The notes beneath the pieces were generated by a model. The model was not told the DNA's origin. It saw nothing but the letters and a program-made list of their open reading frames with translations, and did not search any database. A stretch of 64,000 nucleotides of DNA from Tipula vernalis (lineage: Eukaryota > Arthropoda > Insecta > Diptera > Tipulidae), in NCBI GenBank assembly GCA_958295665.1, contig OY282558.1, positions 116,674,838 through 116,738,837 of the forward strand, read 5' to 3'. The position numbers were made by a program, and so were the translations under genes. Shown here piece after piece: positions 12,201 through 24,646 of the stretch (within the stretch, counting starts at the first letter, position 1; every line of letters starts with the position of its first letter).

Positions 12201-13273
12201 AATAATAGCTTGGGGCCATCATTTTAAGAACTTTGTTAATGTTGTCTATTCCAGATGAGTTGGAATTATCGAGGCTGAGAGATTTGTGTAAAGAAAAAAG
12301 TTTCCGAAATATTTTTATTGCAGATCATTTTAAGATTAGTATCATGGACATGAGAACCAAAGCTAATATGCTGCTTAAGATTTAGCCATTTGTATTAATG
12401 ATTTCTGAAATTGTTTTAGGATTATAACCTTTATCGATAATGTCATCCACTAAACGCCATTGACTTTTTAAATTTTTCTTGGACTGTTCAAACCTAAAGT
12501 GAAAATAACTCACTTTAGTTGTTTTAATGTCAGCTTGAGTTTTCACCTGAGTTCTTCAACTTAATCACTTTAAGTAGTTTGTTTGACATCCAAGGTTTAA
12601 TTTTTCTTGCGGAAGACAAAATTGGTACAACCAATAAAGCTTCGTTAATTTTTCTCGTTAGATCGATTAAAAATTTATCCAAAGCCGTATTTGGATCGAT
12701 AACATAATTTTCACGTGAGCAAGCAGCAAAAGCGAATTTAAAAATCAAAATTAATTATTTTAATTGACTCTGAAGTTATGTTCTTTTTATAAGGTAACTG
12801 CCCGAAAAGTTTTAGTGAAAGTAATTTATGAGCACCTATGCTTGAAAATTAAGGATCTTGTACTGGTACCGCGAGTAGGTTCATTAACTAATCATATTAA
12901 TCCGAAACTCGACATAATTTCTATTCTGTTTTCAAATGTTTAACGGATGATTTAAATGCATAACCATGCGTTGTATATGCGTTAATCTCATCACTTATAA
13001 GCCAAATCTTAGAATCATTATTCCTTCGGAGACACCGAGCATTTGGATGAATGATTCAAAATTTACAGTTTTTATTTAAATCAGGTGGAAGTCCAATTGC
13101 AGTGTTAATAAATGAATGCGAAAGACTTAGTGTTATAATAATCAAATTAATATTTGAAGGTGAATCAATATTTCATTACAATTTTTTTTAGGTCAGCCGC
13201 ATCATTTATAACAGTCAATTCACCTCCATCTACCTTCCTCATTAAAGTTGTATAGTACCGGACCAACAGATGT

Positions 13274-13898
13274 TTATAATGCTTCTCGATCTTCGTGTTC
13301 CGTGCTTGTAAAAGCAGTTATTGCCTGATAAGCGCGTTTTCCTTTTGGCCTCGAACACTTTTTTTTCACTTCAAAATTGCGGAACTTTTCGTGAATAATA
13401 TTAAGAGCTTTCCCTTGCTTATTTTTCTTACGATAAGTAAACTCAAGGTCACCCTTGTTGATGTTCAATTTCAATCCTATAGGAGTATACATTAATAAAA
13501 TTCAAAACGATGTTGGTGGTATTTCCCGTGACTGAAGCTCCAATCCCAACAATTTCAAGCGAATTTTTGTTTTGCTGTTGTTCCAAATAATCCACTTTCA
13601 TTTTCAACTTTTGAAAGTCACCTGATAGTAAACTATTGTCGATTTTTAATTGATAGATTGAATCCAATGCCTTTTCCAACAAATTAAGTTTGTCTTTTAA
13701 TTTTTTATTGTTATCAACTACCCATATTTTTAATTGTAAATGTTCTTCGAGAACTTTTACCAAAATAGCCGAGTCAGATTGAGGAATAGTCATACGAGGT
13801 GGTAATACCACATAACTGTGATCATTCTTCAAGCAAACTTTTTTTCTCATTACGCATGAACTCGTTTGAAAGATGGTGTAAGTTAGAGCACAAGTCAC
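13274..13898 (-). pseudogene. ORF1-like coiled-coil protein of the CR1-like LINE
   Basis: The frame 13898-13449 (149 codons) has a long leucine-rich heptad region (LVKVLEEHLQLKIW through DYLEQQQNKN), followed by SLEIVGIGASV. The frame 13492-13274 continues the C-terminal part with KGKRAYQ. This order, coiled coil then an EIVGI segment, is typical of LINE ORF1 nucleic-acid-binding proteins. A frameshift at about 13450-13490 separates the parts. It lies immediately upstream of the endonuclease/RT remnant on the same strand. Confidence 0.65.
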
Positions 13899-13900
13899 AT

Positions 13901-14464
13901 TTAAATTTCAATTAATCGTCTCTGTTGATTCTAACTTTACATGTATTACATGCCAAATTGACTTTTAGCAAAACTTATCAAAATCAAACACACAAAATAT
14001 ATTTCTTTATATTCGAAATAAGTCTAAATAAGAACAAATGCCGTTACTATTCAGTGTACTTGTAAATTATACGTTATAAAATATTGAAATCACTAGATAT
14101 TCATGTTTTTGGCAATATGACGTTAGCAGTTCATGGTTAGCACAATAGAATTCTATTCTAATATAAACTTTTGTATTTATTAACGCTTTACCTTCAAACG
14201 CCCCATAGATGCGGCGTTTCACTTTTATTATGTTTCTATAACTTAGAAATATGTGAAACCAATTGCTACATGGTACATAAATAAAATTAAATAACCCGAC
14301 AAGGAAGTGTCGCACAAAAACTTCAGCAGTCTCGTATTTAAAGCCTCTGAATTCTTCAAAATATGACTAATATGAATTTGCGAATAAAAATTATTAATGT
14401 TCTAGTCTTAAAATTTAAATTTCGGTTTCTCGTGTGGAACATTTTTATTTGCAATGTAGTGCTA
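13901..14464. other. Non-coding stretch
   Basis: An open frame at 14067-14315 on the minus strand has no recognisable domain. Nothing else is supported. Confidence 0.35.
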
Positions 14465-14696
14465 ACTCGCTAATATGAGGGGTAAAGCTACCTCCGAAAA
14501 TATGTCTTTTACCCTCTACAAAATAGGGGATGCAACTCTTAAGGTCTGACTGACCATGGTTATTTCTATTTTTTATATAAAAAAATTTCCATTTTGTTTA
14601 TCAAATAGTTTTGAATGGTACACGAGGTATATATAAAAATGTGTTTCATTAAAATGTTACATTGGCGGGTAGTTTTTACGCCTTATATTAGCGAGT
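14465..14696. mobile_element. 232-bp MITE with TA flanks
   Basis: Terminal inverted repeats start ACTCGCTAATATGAGGGGTAA on the left and, in reverse complement, ACTCGCTAATATAAGGCGTA on the right. Both ends are directly flanked by TA (14463-14464 and 14697-14698), as expected for a Tc1/mariner-mobilised MITE. No coding content. Confidence 0.8.
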
Positions 14697-15037
14697 TAGA
14701 ACCAACTTTGGGGCAACCTTCCTTGTGATTGCTTATTCATAATTCAACGACAAAAACTTAAATTACTGTATATCGATCTGGAATAATAAAGAAAATGTCG
14801 CATAAGATCGAACTCACAATACACGTAAAAGACGTGTATATATTCGTCTAAAAAACCTTATTTTACATTTTACAAGAATGAAATGTAAGAAAATGTAAGT
14901 TATATGTAAAAATAAAAAAAACAGGCAGTAACAAGTAATTAACTCAAAATTTGAAACCAAATATTAATAAAAATTATCATAAAAGCTTTATTAAAGCGTA
15001 AATTACGCTTTATAGATATTATAGTTAGCTTTTAAGC

Positions 15038-15258
15038 ATGTATTCCATGAGAAAAATTGACTCACAGTAAAAAAAACGAATAGAGAAAAATAATCTGTAA
15101 TATAAGAGACAAAGACAACGGTTTTTATTTTATAGAAAACCAATTTTGCTGTAAAATAAAAAAAAGCGTTGTCCTTGACTCTTATATGGGGGCTTTAGAT
15201 TATTTTTCTCTTTTCGTTTTTTTTGACTGCCAGTAAATTTTTCTCATGGAATACAGGC
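15038..15258. mobile_element. Palindromic non-coding element nested in the foldback arm
   Basis: The two halves are near-perfect inverted copies. TGTATTCCATGAGAAAAATT at the left is mirrored by the right end near 15239-15258, and the internal ACAACG...TTTTATTTTA blocks also mirror. A related half-copy lies at about 61546-61665 (gttgtctttgtctcttatat, gacttgtca-like and tcatggaatacaggc). It interrupts the left arm of the foldback element at 15.27-18.41 kb. Confidence 0.75.
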
Positions 15259-15269
15259 CTAAGTTTCCT

Positions 15270-18200
15270 ACATTAAATTTTGTTTACATATCGTAATGCC
15301 ATCTGTTTGATAATATTAAAAATTGTAATCGTTACCTATCGGCATTTTTGAAAAACTTTCAACAATTTACATCGCATTCACAATGAAAAGCTTTTTGCTT
15401 TTTACTTACAGGTTTGTATGAATTTCCAACATAACGAACAAACATATTTGAGCCTTATGTTCGAAATTCATACAAACCTATAACGTAAGTCAAAAGTAAA
15501 AAGATTTTTCATTCTGAATGCTCTGTTAGAAGTTTAGACGTTTTACGACAGAAAAATAAGAATACTATGCGCAAAAATTTCCTTTTTCTATTAGTAATAA
15601 AATATTTGTAAAAAGTACCTTTAAAACCCCCCCAATTTCTCTCCCTCTTCTGTGTTGACGATTTTCACAAGCTTTAGATTTAAATAACTAAAGTTTAAAT
15701 ATCTCAAGTTGCTATGAGGTCGCTGATTTTTAGTAACAGGCCTTAGAAAATTCCAGACGTGTGTCCAAATATCGAGTAATTTTTAAATGTTTAGCAACAT
15801 GAGTTTGTTTTGGACAAATTGAGGTCACTTAATCAGAAGATGGTGTTTGATTTTGTCTATTGAAAATAAAGGGAAAACAAATGTTAAAATATTTCGGTTA
15901 AAAATTTTTGAATGTAATTTTAAATTTTGTTGTAGGTACCTTAAACCTTAGAAAAATTTCATTTATTTTTGGGAAGAATGTGACATTACTAGATAATGCT
16001 AGATAATGCTATAGCCTGATGAGATGATTGAGAATATACATTTCTCATAAATCTGCCGTCATCAGATCGAATTAATCCGTATAGTATTACCAAAAATTTG
16101 AAAAATGCTAAATTCGTGCCTCAAATTTTTCAAACAACCGATCTTTTATTTTTCCGATATTCAAGATTTGTTCGACATTTTTTTTACTTTAACTAAGCAT
16201 TGAATAACCAAAGGATGGTTTATCTGAATATTACTCACAATAGTTTGTTCTCTGTTTAATGAACTCAATAAAGAAAATAAACGAATTTTGACTTCGGAAA
16301 CTTAGGTTTTGCTGTTGCCTAACCAAACCCTAAAATTTCAAAATTTTTAAAATTTATAATTTCCTTTTCATGTGCCAGGTTGAATTAAAATATTTGTTAG
16401 TTTTTAACATTTTTTAATTTCATTATTCCTGATTATACCCATACCTTTCTAAGCCCTAGAATTTTCAAATTTTCTAAATTTCGAGTAATAAATTTAAAAT
16501 CTATTGCAAGTTTCTGATTCAATAATTCCCAATTTTTTATTCTAATTTTACAAAATCACAATACTATTTTTAAATTTGATACATATTTCCTAATCAAAAT
16601 TTGTAAAATTTCCCTAAATTTTCAATTATCTAAATTCTTTACTCAGTTGAATTTGGACTCTAAATTCCCTTTAGTTACTCGAATTCTAATTTTTAGTAAA
16701 ATTGCGAAACGATAGCCAATTTTGTGTTTTAGCAGGGGGATTTATTCTCTATTCAGTGAATGTTGAAACATTTGGTACATTTTGTTCATCACAATTTGAT
16801 AACCTCATGTCATCATATGTACTATATGTATTTGCGATAAATGAAAGTTTCTTTTAATACTCAACATCTCTTTAAGAACCTTTTAAACTCTGAATACTAT
16901 GCGAAATTAACGCAAAACTGATTGGAATGCCAAAATAAATCAAAATTATTAATGAGAAGAGGTATTAAAAATGTTGCAACTAACAAATATTACAATTGAA
17001 CCTGTGCATGGGAAAGGAAATTAAAATTGTAAAACATTTACAAATTTTGGGTTTGGCTATGAAGCAGCAAAACCTAACATTCCAAAGCCGAAATTCCTTT
17101 ATTTTCTTTATTGAGTTCTTTAAACGGAAAGCAAACTATTCGGATACTTGTTTTAGGCATGTACTTTAAATTCAAGAGCATCTTTGTAAGATTGAGTTAT
17201 TCAATATTCAGTTGAAATAAAAAAAGAAAAACCTTGAACTAATCTTGAATATCGGAAAAATACATGAACGGTTGTTTGAAAAATTCGGGGCACGAATTTA
17301 GCAAGGTTTAATAAATGTTCCCGTAAAGGTACCATAAATTAGTGCAAACACGTCCACCCCCCCCCCCCCCCCAATAATAAATGAAACATTAGATTGTTCC
17401 GGATAGATAGATCTTTAGCTAGATAATTATTTTTACGAAGAAGGTGAAATTATTATGAGTTTGCTTAGTTTCGACCTGAGGACGAGGATTATTGAATCTT
17501 TTTTTCTTAATCATCTCATCAGGCTGTAGCATTTTCTAGTATAGGAAGTAATCAGTATTTCAGTATTTATGCACCATCGTCTAAGTTGCAATAAAAATTA
17601 ACATTACATTGAAAGATTTCTTATATTTTAATGAAGCATTTTAAGATTTGTTCCCTCTTTCTTTCCAATTCTCAAAATTAAATACCATCTTCTGATAAAG
17701 TGACCTGAAGTAGTTCAAAATAAATTCATGCAGCTAAACATTTAAAAATTTCTCTATATTTGAGCTTTTTCACGTTAATGCGCGCCATTCAAGGTAAGAC
17801 TCTTGAATTTTCTAAAGCTGGTATGTTATTCAAAGTCAGCGACATCAAAAATCTCTTACAGCCCCCATGGCAACTTCAGATTTTAAAATTAAAGTATAAG
17901 TATTGCAAAGAAGCTTCAAATATTAAAAAATAGAACAAACAATTGTTTTTACGTTGCTAAGTAACTAAAATTTTTGATGCAGAAGTACTAAGTTTATACA
18001 ACTTCAATATTTCATACTTTAATTGTCAAAAAACCTGTATTACCTCACTCCGCTAGTATAATGCTCGAAAAAGAAGGAGCTTTGAACTATTAAATATGTA
18101 GATTCAAAAAAATCCAAATGAACGGTTCTGGTAAGATGCGCCTGAGCAATGAACTGATAATCCTCAAAAATCAGGCTTTAGGTAATCTTTACTAATTAAT

Positions 18201-18410
18201 TCTGTTTGTGAAAATCACCAATTCCCCACTTTGGCCATAATTATTTGTTATTAATAAAAGAGGAAAATAATCTCTATTTTTGTATCGTAAAAGGTCTACA
18301 CTTTTGAATTGTTTGAATATTTATCAAAAATGCTGGTAGATGACGAGTAGAATTTGTTAATATTATCAACAGATGGCATTGCAATATGACTTGTAAAAAA
18401 AAAAATTGTA
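15270..18410. mobile_element. Large foldback-type element, ~1.1-1.4 kb inverted arms
   Basis: The left arm (about 15275-16430) matches the reverse complement of the right arm (about 16950-18405) in co-linear blocks. These are aatgccatctgtt...gataatatta at 15296-15318 against 18358-18380, atcagaagatggt near 15833 against 17690, tgatgagatgatt near 16018 against 17510, caaacaaccg and ccgatattcaaga near 16132-16170 against 17245-17280, and taggttttgctg near 16301 against 17058. The 16430-16950 loop is AT-rich and no reading frame is supported. A run of 16 C's lies at 17357-17372. A shorter hairpin (15374-15434 with 15455-15521) sits inside the left arm. Confidence 0.8.
15374..15521. repeat. Hairpin with ~60-nt arms
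   Basis: The left arm (gcattcacaatgaaaag through aggtttgtatgaattt) is mirrored by the right arm 15455-15521 (aaattcatacaaacct through cattctgaatgc), with a loop of about 20 nt. It is probably a separate small palindromic insertion within the foldback arm. Confidence 0.8.
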
Positions 18411-18765
18411 TGTAAAACTGAAGGCTAACTAAACAAAAATTTTATTAAAGAAGAACTGGACAAAGACGCACAGTGGATAAAACCACCATTTATTATAAAA
18501 TCATCAAGGGGTGATACACAGATCGTACCAAAAAATAACTGCACCAATATTCAAAAAGTTCGGCAATAATAACGAAATCGATTTGTATATTCTGCCATGA
18601 TAAAGCACCTTTGATGGGATAATTGGTGATGATGCTCTAAAAAAGGTAGAGGCCGTAATCGACAGAAAAGAAAATATCATCATTATCTCACCAGGCATCA
18701 AAACTATATTTACAGTAAAAATATGACGACAGATAAACAATATTGAAATAAGAGATTTCCATTTA

Positions 18766-19836
18766 CCAGGTGTATAAATATAAAACCCGGAATTTTTTAG
18801 TAAAGAGTATATGTTTATCTTACGATAATGGTTAAGAGTATTTTATTCAATGTATTGCCCATTACAAGTTATACACTTGTTCCCATCTTTCTGGCAATGC
18901 GTGGATGCCTTGCCAACAAAACTGTTCTTCTTTTGAGGCAAACCAGTTATCTAGCCATTTTCGTACATTTTTGTAGGAAGTGAAGTGCTTCTCAGCAAGT
19001 CCGTGCCCCTTCGATGCAAATAGTGATAATCGGACGGAGCCAAGTTTGGCGAGTAAGCCGAATGTGAAAATAATTCCCAATTAAGTGTTTGCAACGTTTG
19101 CTTGACCCGTTTTGCTTTGTGTGATGGTATTTATCATGAAGTAAAATCACTTTGTGTTGACATTTATTATATTCTGGTCATTTTTCACGCAAAGCTATCG
19201 ATTCAAATTGATCCTTTGTTGCTGGTAGCGTTTAATATTTACGGTTTCACCAGGTTTTAACAGCTCAAAATAAATTACACTCTTCTGAGATCCATTTTTC
19301 ATTGTAAGTCACAATTCGATGGAGAAATGACTTTTATTCTTCGATTTTCCAGTTGTCTTTCATTCAGCTTATGCGGAACACATTTTACCAGCTTTTGGTT
19401 CATCCTTATGACTTTTAAACGTAAGTAGACGGTTTCTCGTGACACATTCAATTGATTAACGAGTTATTTTTGTGTTTGAGCGTCATCCTCATCCAACAAT
19501 GCTTGCCAATTCAGTGTCTTCAAACTTTTTTTGGTGGTCTTCCACGTTCCTCAATTCTCACGTCAAAATCACTACTTTTGAATTTATTAAACCACTCATA
19601 GCATTGTGATTTACCAAGGGCATGTTGACGTTCGCAAATCGTAATATCGGCACAAAAATCGACATTTTTATTACATAAAAAACATACGTTATTGTATGAA
19701 AGTAGTATGGTTATGAATTGGTTGTTGTTGACAGATGTCAAAAGAAAATAATGGTGCCAATGACATGGTTTGTCGAAAGGTACATTGACAGGTGGCGCCA
19801 TTTATTGGTAAATTCCGGTTTCACATATACACACCG
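18766..19836 (-). mobile_element. Decayed mariner element with TIRs and TA flanks
   Basis: The left end reads CCAGGTGTATAAATATAAAA and the right end, in reverse complement, CGGTGTGTATATGTGAAACC. Both continue into CCGGAATTT. TA dinucleotides flank the element (18764-18765 and 19837-19838). The 1.07 kb length is slightly below the usual 1.3 kb. The internal sequence encodes a broken mariner transposase on the minus strand. Confidence 0.85.
18862..19801 (-). pseudogene. mariner transposase, frameshifted
   Basis: The N-terminal part (19801-19520) ends with CYEWFNKFKSSDFDVRIEE, the mariner DNA-binding domain signature (REWFxxFKxGDFDV type). The middle contains FLHRIVTYNEKWI, matching the first catalytic-aspartate region (VTGDEKWI in active proteins, here with the acidic residue changed). 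An ILLHDK piece stands for the HDNARPH motif. The C-terminus (19080-18862) has GLAEKHFTSYKNVRKWLDNW and PERWEQV, as in the family. Stops and frameshifts occur throughout. The family protein is about 345 residues and performs cut-and-paste at TA. This copy is dead. Confidence 0.85.
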
Positions 19837-19949
19837 TAGCCAAAAAATTTAGAATTCAACTAAGAAAAATAATCAACAATTTTCTTTAAATTTTTGGCCT
19901 AACTGAAAGTAAACAAATTCTCGACACAAACCAGCCAGTTTACAGAAAG

Positions 19950-20830
19950 ATGTACCCAAGTTGACGTGCGAATTAAACTTGGGATCAAAAGACTTCTCAA
20001 TGATAGCATTAAAAGACCTTCGAACAGTCCTTACAATTCACTAATTTGGGTTGTAGGGAATAAAATGGATGCGTTAGGTATCAAGAAAGACCTTATAAGG
20101 TGATTGAATTCAAAAGATATTTTACTAAAAATCTCAAAGCCCCTTAACAAATCAAACAAGGGGGGATAAAACGCGAAAGTATAACCAAGTTAATGAAGGA
20201 AAACAAAAACAGAGTTGAACGACAACGAATTAAAAGCTTTTCAACAATTAAAAGTCTTACTGTTTTCAGCAGATTTACTTATATTTCCGGACTTTGGAAA
20301 ACCATACATCTCACGAAGGAAGTGCGATACCAACGAAAAAGAGGTGTTAGCGATTGGCTGGGTTTTAGCCAATCTTCGAAATTATCTTTTTGCAGTAAAG
20401 AAAATCAAAATGGTCACTGATCACCAGCCCCACTGACGTTTGCTCTTACCAATAGAAATAATAACAGCAAACTAAAATGATGGAAAGGAAGAATTGAGAA
20501 ATGCATTTCGAAACCAACTAATAATGTCAGAAGAAACGAGAGTTCGCGGTTATGAAGAACCTCATAATAACTACTACAGACAATATATTTCACTACCGGA
20601 AATAAACAGAGAACAACTATGCAATTCTACACTTGAAGGAAAAGTTACACCCAAAGTCCATAAACGGCATAAAATTCCTGAAAAAAGCATACAATGACTG
20701 CAGGAAATTTACCAAGTGCACTTCTCCAACTACAAAATTCGAATAACACAACGAGTAGTTAAAGAAATCTGTAATGAAGAAAACCAGTTTCAGGAGGAAA
20801 ATAGATGAGCAAATTGAAATTTGAGGAAAA
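19950..20830 (+). pseudogene. Ty3/gypsy pol remnant (RT edge and RNase H)
   Basis: The first piece near 19950-20090 reads like the start of a gypsy reverse transcriptase (IKRPSNSPYNSLIWVVGNK). The catalytic centre of RT is deleted. From 20215 the connection and RNase H region follows: ELKAFQQLKVLLFSAD, LIFPDFGKPY, TNEKEVLAIGWVLANLRNYL and VTDHQP, in the canonical order for Ty3/gypsy elements. A frameshift after 20430 shifts the reading to TNRNNN, and further short blocks continue to about 20830. No intact domain remains and flanking LTRs were not recognised. Confidence 0.8.
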
Positions 20831-20839
20831 ATAAGGAAC

Positions 20840-23800
20840 AGAAGCTATATAAAAACACCATTTTCCACAATTGTGAATGTTGGTACCGGTGGAGCCTCAG
20901 GCGTTTTGTGAGGGAAGGAACTGGTAGGAGAGAGTAGAGAAAATGAGCGATGGTGGAGAGAAAATGAGCGTGGTGTGGATGTGTGGATTAGATGGGGTGA
21001 TTATGGGTGACACTGACGGGTATGTGGTAGGTTTTGTGAATGTTTTGTGAGTAAGTGGGCAAGCATGTGATCTCGAGTTTGGAGAGCTGTGTGGCTATTT
21101 TATGTAACAAATTAAAATTGTTTAATGAGGACTACAGGTGTGTTCTGGGGGTTTGGGTACTAAATCTTACTATACAAAAACTTACTTTTCAAAATCTTGC
21201 TTTTCCCAAAAATCTTACTTTTGTCATTGGAGCATCTTAAGTTGAGATTTTGGAAATTAAGATTTCAATACGCTCCCGTGTTCTGCGCCTAGTGTGTATT
21301 TTTATAAGCCTGTCATTTAAATTAAGTGGAAATTCATTAAGTAGTTTATAGAGGGAAGAATCAGTAACTATATGGATTTCTGAATCAACAATGGGTTTGC
21401 AGAGGTATAATCGGAAGGCTGAAGCTGCAAATGAATTTGGAGAGGTTCATTCTGTTCACTGAGATGTTAATTGAAATGAAAGCCTTTATTTACTTATTTT
21501 AAATAGTGTTTGCAAGAAATTTAATTGAAGTAGGTTGGGTCATACTCTTGTTTCGACAACACGATATCTTCTTTGTTTTACTGAGGAGTTAATTTATGAA
21601 TTAAATTTTAATTTAATTTTTTAATTTATAATTTGTTTAAGAGATTTAAATTTCAAATAATTTTCGAGTTTGGGAAAGTAATATCTAGAGATAATTAATT
21701 AATATTTCAATTTCCAGAAACCCCTATGATACCTAACTCAGCTTTCCAGAAACTTCAGCGGATATATAGTTCAGAAGTTGTGTCGTCTTGTGCTAACATT
21801 TTATAATTAACAATAAATACTAACTCAGAGAAACCGCAAAGGAAGCGAGGAGAAATGTAATCATCGAACCACTAATATTCAATTTCTTAGTTTAGAAGCA
21901 TTTCAGTTCGGACTTCATACTTTAGGAATTAATCAACATATTACAACTATAAATCAAATTTAAATTTATATAATCTATTGGACCCTTGCAGGTTTAGATT
22001 TTAGATCACATCTGAGCCACTATTTAAAAGATTTAATTAATTATAATTGCGATTTTAAGAAGTTCTCCAGAAATCAGATTCAGCAAACTAGTAAATGTTA
22101 TTTCAGAATGCAGTTTTGGTTTTCAATAAATTTAAGCAGTAGAATAGAAATGTCTTGTGATTGTGTTGCTAATTATTGGCTATAATAAAGGATCTGTAAT
22201 CGGATCAATTTCTGCCATTACTAACTAAACGTATTCAAATCCTCTTTATGTTGTAACAGGGTGTTCGTTGAGGCCCGCTCATCTCCGGGAGATTTCACCT
22301 GTATGTAGCTTGGTCGAACACTCCAATCAATCAATTAATAATAATAATTTTATTTTACGATAATGTTGTAACACTATAGCGATTTAAAATTCGAATGAGA
22401 GAGAAATTCTTAAAACTACCAAAGTAACATTAGATTAACAAAGTTGAAACTTAAAATCTGAAAAAGTGGAGTAATCGTAGAACATATCAAAAGTTGTAGT
22501 ATAAATTCAGTCGGTATTAACACCGGAAGACGATTCATAGCGATCATTAAATAGTGGACACATTTCGTGACCCCATCCACTTATCACGATCTCTGAACCA
22601 TAATGTTGTAATAAAATGTGATAAAAATTTTAACAATAATATATCGAGCTACAATTTCAAAAATCATTAAACACAAACATTAAATTACTACAACAAAATT
22701 TCCTATCTCTCTCTATATATCTAAAAAAAAAAAAAATTGTAATTGTTATTATTCAATAATAAAATAAATAATTCATGTTGTTCTAAATTCTAAAAATTAT
22801 CGAAACAAATTTAACATTGTCACGAGCTTTTTACATTTGTAGTATAGCAATAATAATTATAAATTACAAAATAATAAAATTCGTTGTACAACTTACAATG
22901 TACATTGTATAATTGAAAATGTGTTAAACTATTCAATTAAATCACTGCATTGCGTTTATTTAAATATTAATTTTAATTTTTAGTAATTTAGTAAATTTTC
23001 AAATGTAATTTTTATGTAATAAAATTTTATACGGTGACATTAAATTTGTATATGGTATAATAATGCAATATAATTAATTATTTATTGTACATACATATAT
23101 GTATATCAATATTCATCATCAATAGATTTTTTTATATTTCATGCGATTAAAATGTTGTTTTTTCCTAATGTACAATTTAATTCTATTGAAACAAAATAAA
23201 TAAAAACTCATCATATATTGTATCGGTCGATCCAGTATATGCCATACACTAAATAAATCAGGGAGTTTATTATGGTATATACAAAATAATTTCCGACCAA
23301 CTTACAAATTCATCATTATTCTCAATATGTATAGCTGAACTACTTGAATTAATATGGAATGCAACTTAATAACAATTAAACGCAATCACAACGTATCATT
23401 GATTTTGAAATTACTCGTCTAATGGTGGTAATCTAATTCCTAATGCAATGGAATATATAAAATTCCATTCCCTATTTATGTATTACAAAAACACTCTACG
23501 CGTTTTTATATTTTTTCTAATTTAATCGTTCTTCTGATATGTTCTTCAGCTTATTATAAGTATAGAATGGAATATAAAATTTATTTTCTGTGTACTATCA
23601 TAAACATAAAATAATGAATTATAATTGATAATGCAATTATAATTTGTAATAATAAAATGAATTTTCTTAGAATTTTTAACGCGTTTATAATTTGATTTGT
23701 GGTATAATTGTTTAGGGGAACAGAGATATCGCGAGGCGTATATAATAACATTTACACGTTTTTTAATTGATACCTATATAATTCCGGAAAACTAAACGTT

Positions 23801-24300
23801 TTCCGGTCAACACAATTTACATAAATACGCATATATTTTTATATATAATTTTATCAACATAAATTTCTTGGGATTTTATCCATATTAGCGTATAACAGAT
23901 CGAAACTAATGTTGTTAGCCGATTCGCTTTAGGAAACAAAAATCGCAATATTATCAGTCTAATTTTAATGAGCGTGCGACAAAACCTTTTCTTTTATTAG
24001 CGCAAAGCAGTATTTTGCAGACTGTGTGCCTCTAATGGGTAACTGATCACTTTTGAGAGATACCTGGTTCCATTCGGTCAAGCCTTAGACCGATCACGAA
24101 ACTGACAAGGCAAAATATGGATAATTAGGAGTCTTTCATCGAAATTCAAAAATCTAAATCAAGAAATTCGTTAATGTTCGCTCTAAATTAAAGGTCGATT
24201 TCTGTTTTAGTTTAACTCAGTTTAAAATTTGAAATAACAGTTTGTCAAATTTGGCTTTAAAAATTTTAATTTCGTTAAACTGCGTATAGTTACCGTTGAG
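20840..24300. other. AT-rich non-coding stretch
   Basis: No gene is visible in about 3.4 kb. A more GC-rich 70-bp patch at 22250-22320 could be part of an LTR but has no partner in the window. A small perfect hairpin (CCGGAAAAC / GTTTTCCGG) lies at 23784-23806. Confidence 0.4.
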
Positions 24301-24646
24301 TTTTATTTTTTTTTATTATACGGCTGTACCAGCTTTATGAGCTATACTAGCCCTGTGCACCGCGACCATTGAGGTCTATTGTGCATCTCCAGAAGGTTTC
24401 ACGTAAAGTGGAGGTTCAAGTCCTTCATAAACGCCACCAGCTCATGCATATTTAAAGGGCCGGCATTAGGCCACTGTATTGTGTATGCATATTGAGGAAT
24501 TTAAGTCTTTTATGGATTATATCATCACACGTGAATAGTAGATGTTCGGATGTTTCCCTTTCCAGGTTGCAGCATCTACAACGGTCTGTAGGGGACTTTC
24601 CTATTTTCTCCAGATGTCCATTAAAAGGGCCATGTCCTGTTAAGTA

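Larger units (their letters stand above)
11270..13900 (-). mobile_element. Decayed CR1-like non-LTR retrotransposon (LINE)
   Basis: Read on the minus strand, the pieces occur in the correct LINE order. 13898-13270 is ORF1-like, with a coiled coil of leucine heptads and a NSLEIVGIGA segment of the type seen in LINE ORF1 proteins with a baculovirus FP-like domain. 13260-12800 is probably an endonuclease remnant. 12750-12530 is the linker. 12290-12020 is reverse transcriptase with NSSGIDNINKVLKMMAP and SNYRPISLLSVFSKILEKF. 11890-11760 has VPQGSVLDPILF and the catalytic FADDV. 11520-11270 has QFKYLGITLDSKF and the thumb region. Stops and frameshifts break it throughout. Assignment to the CR1 clade rests on motif style. 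Confidence 0.8.

Noticed and set aside
14067..14315. An 82-codon minus-strand frame near the 5' side of the CR1-like LINE
   Set aside because: Does not match LINE ORF1 or any other family, and is likely chance in AT-rich DNA.
14994..15012. A 19-bp perfect palindrome aaagcgtaaattacgcttt
   Set aside because: AT-rich and short. Expected by chance near larger inverted repeats.
17357..17372. A run of 16 C residues
   Set aside because: A simple mononucleotide tract, possibly of uncertain length in assembly. No function is supported.
23784..23806. A perfect 9-bp stem with a short loop
   Set aside because: An isolated small hairpin without U-run, gene or conserved context.
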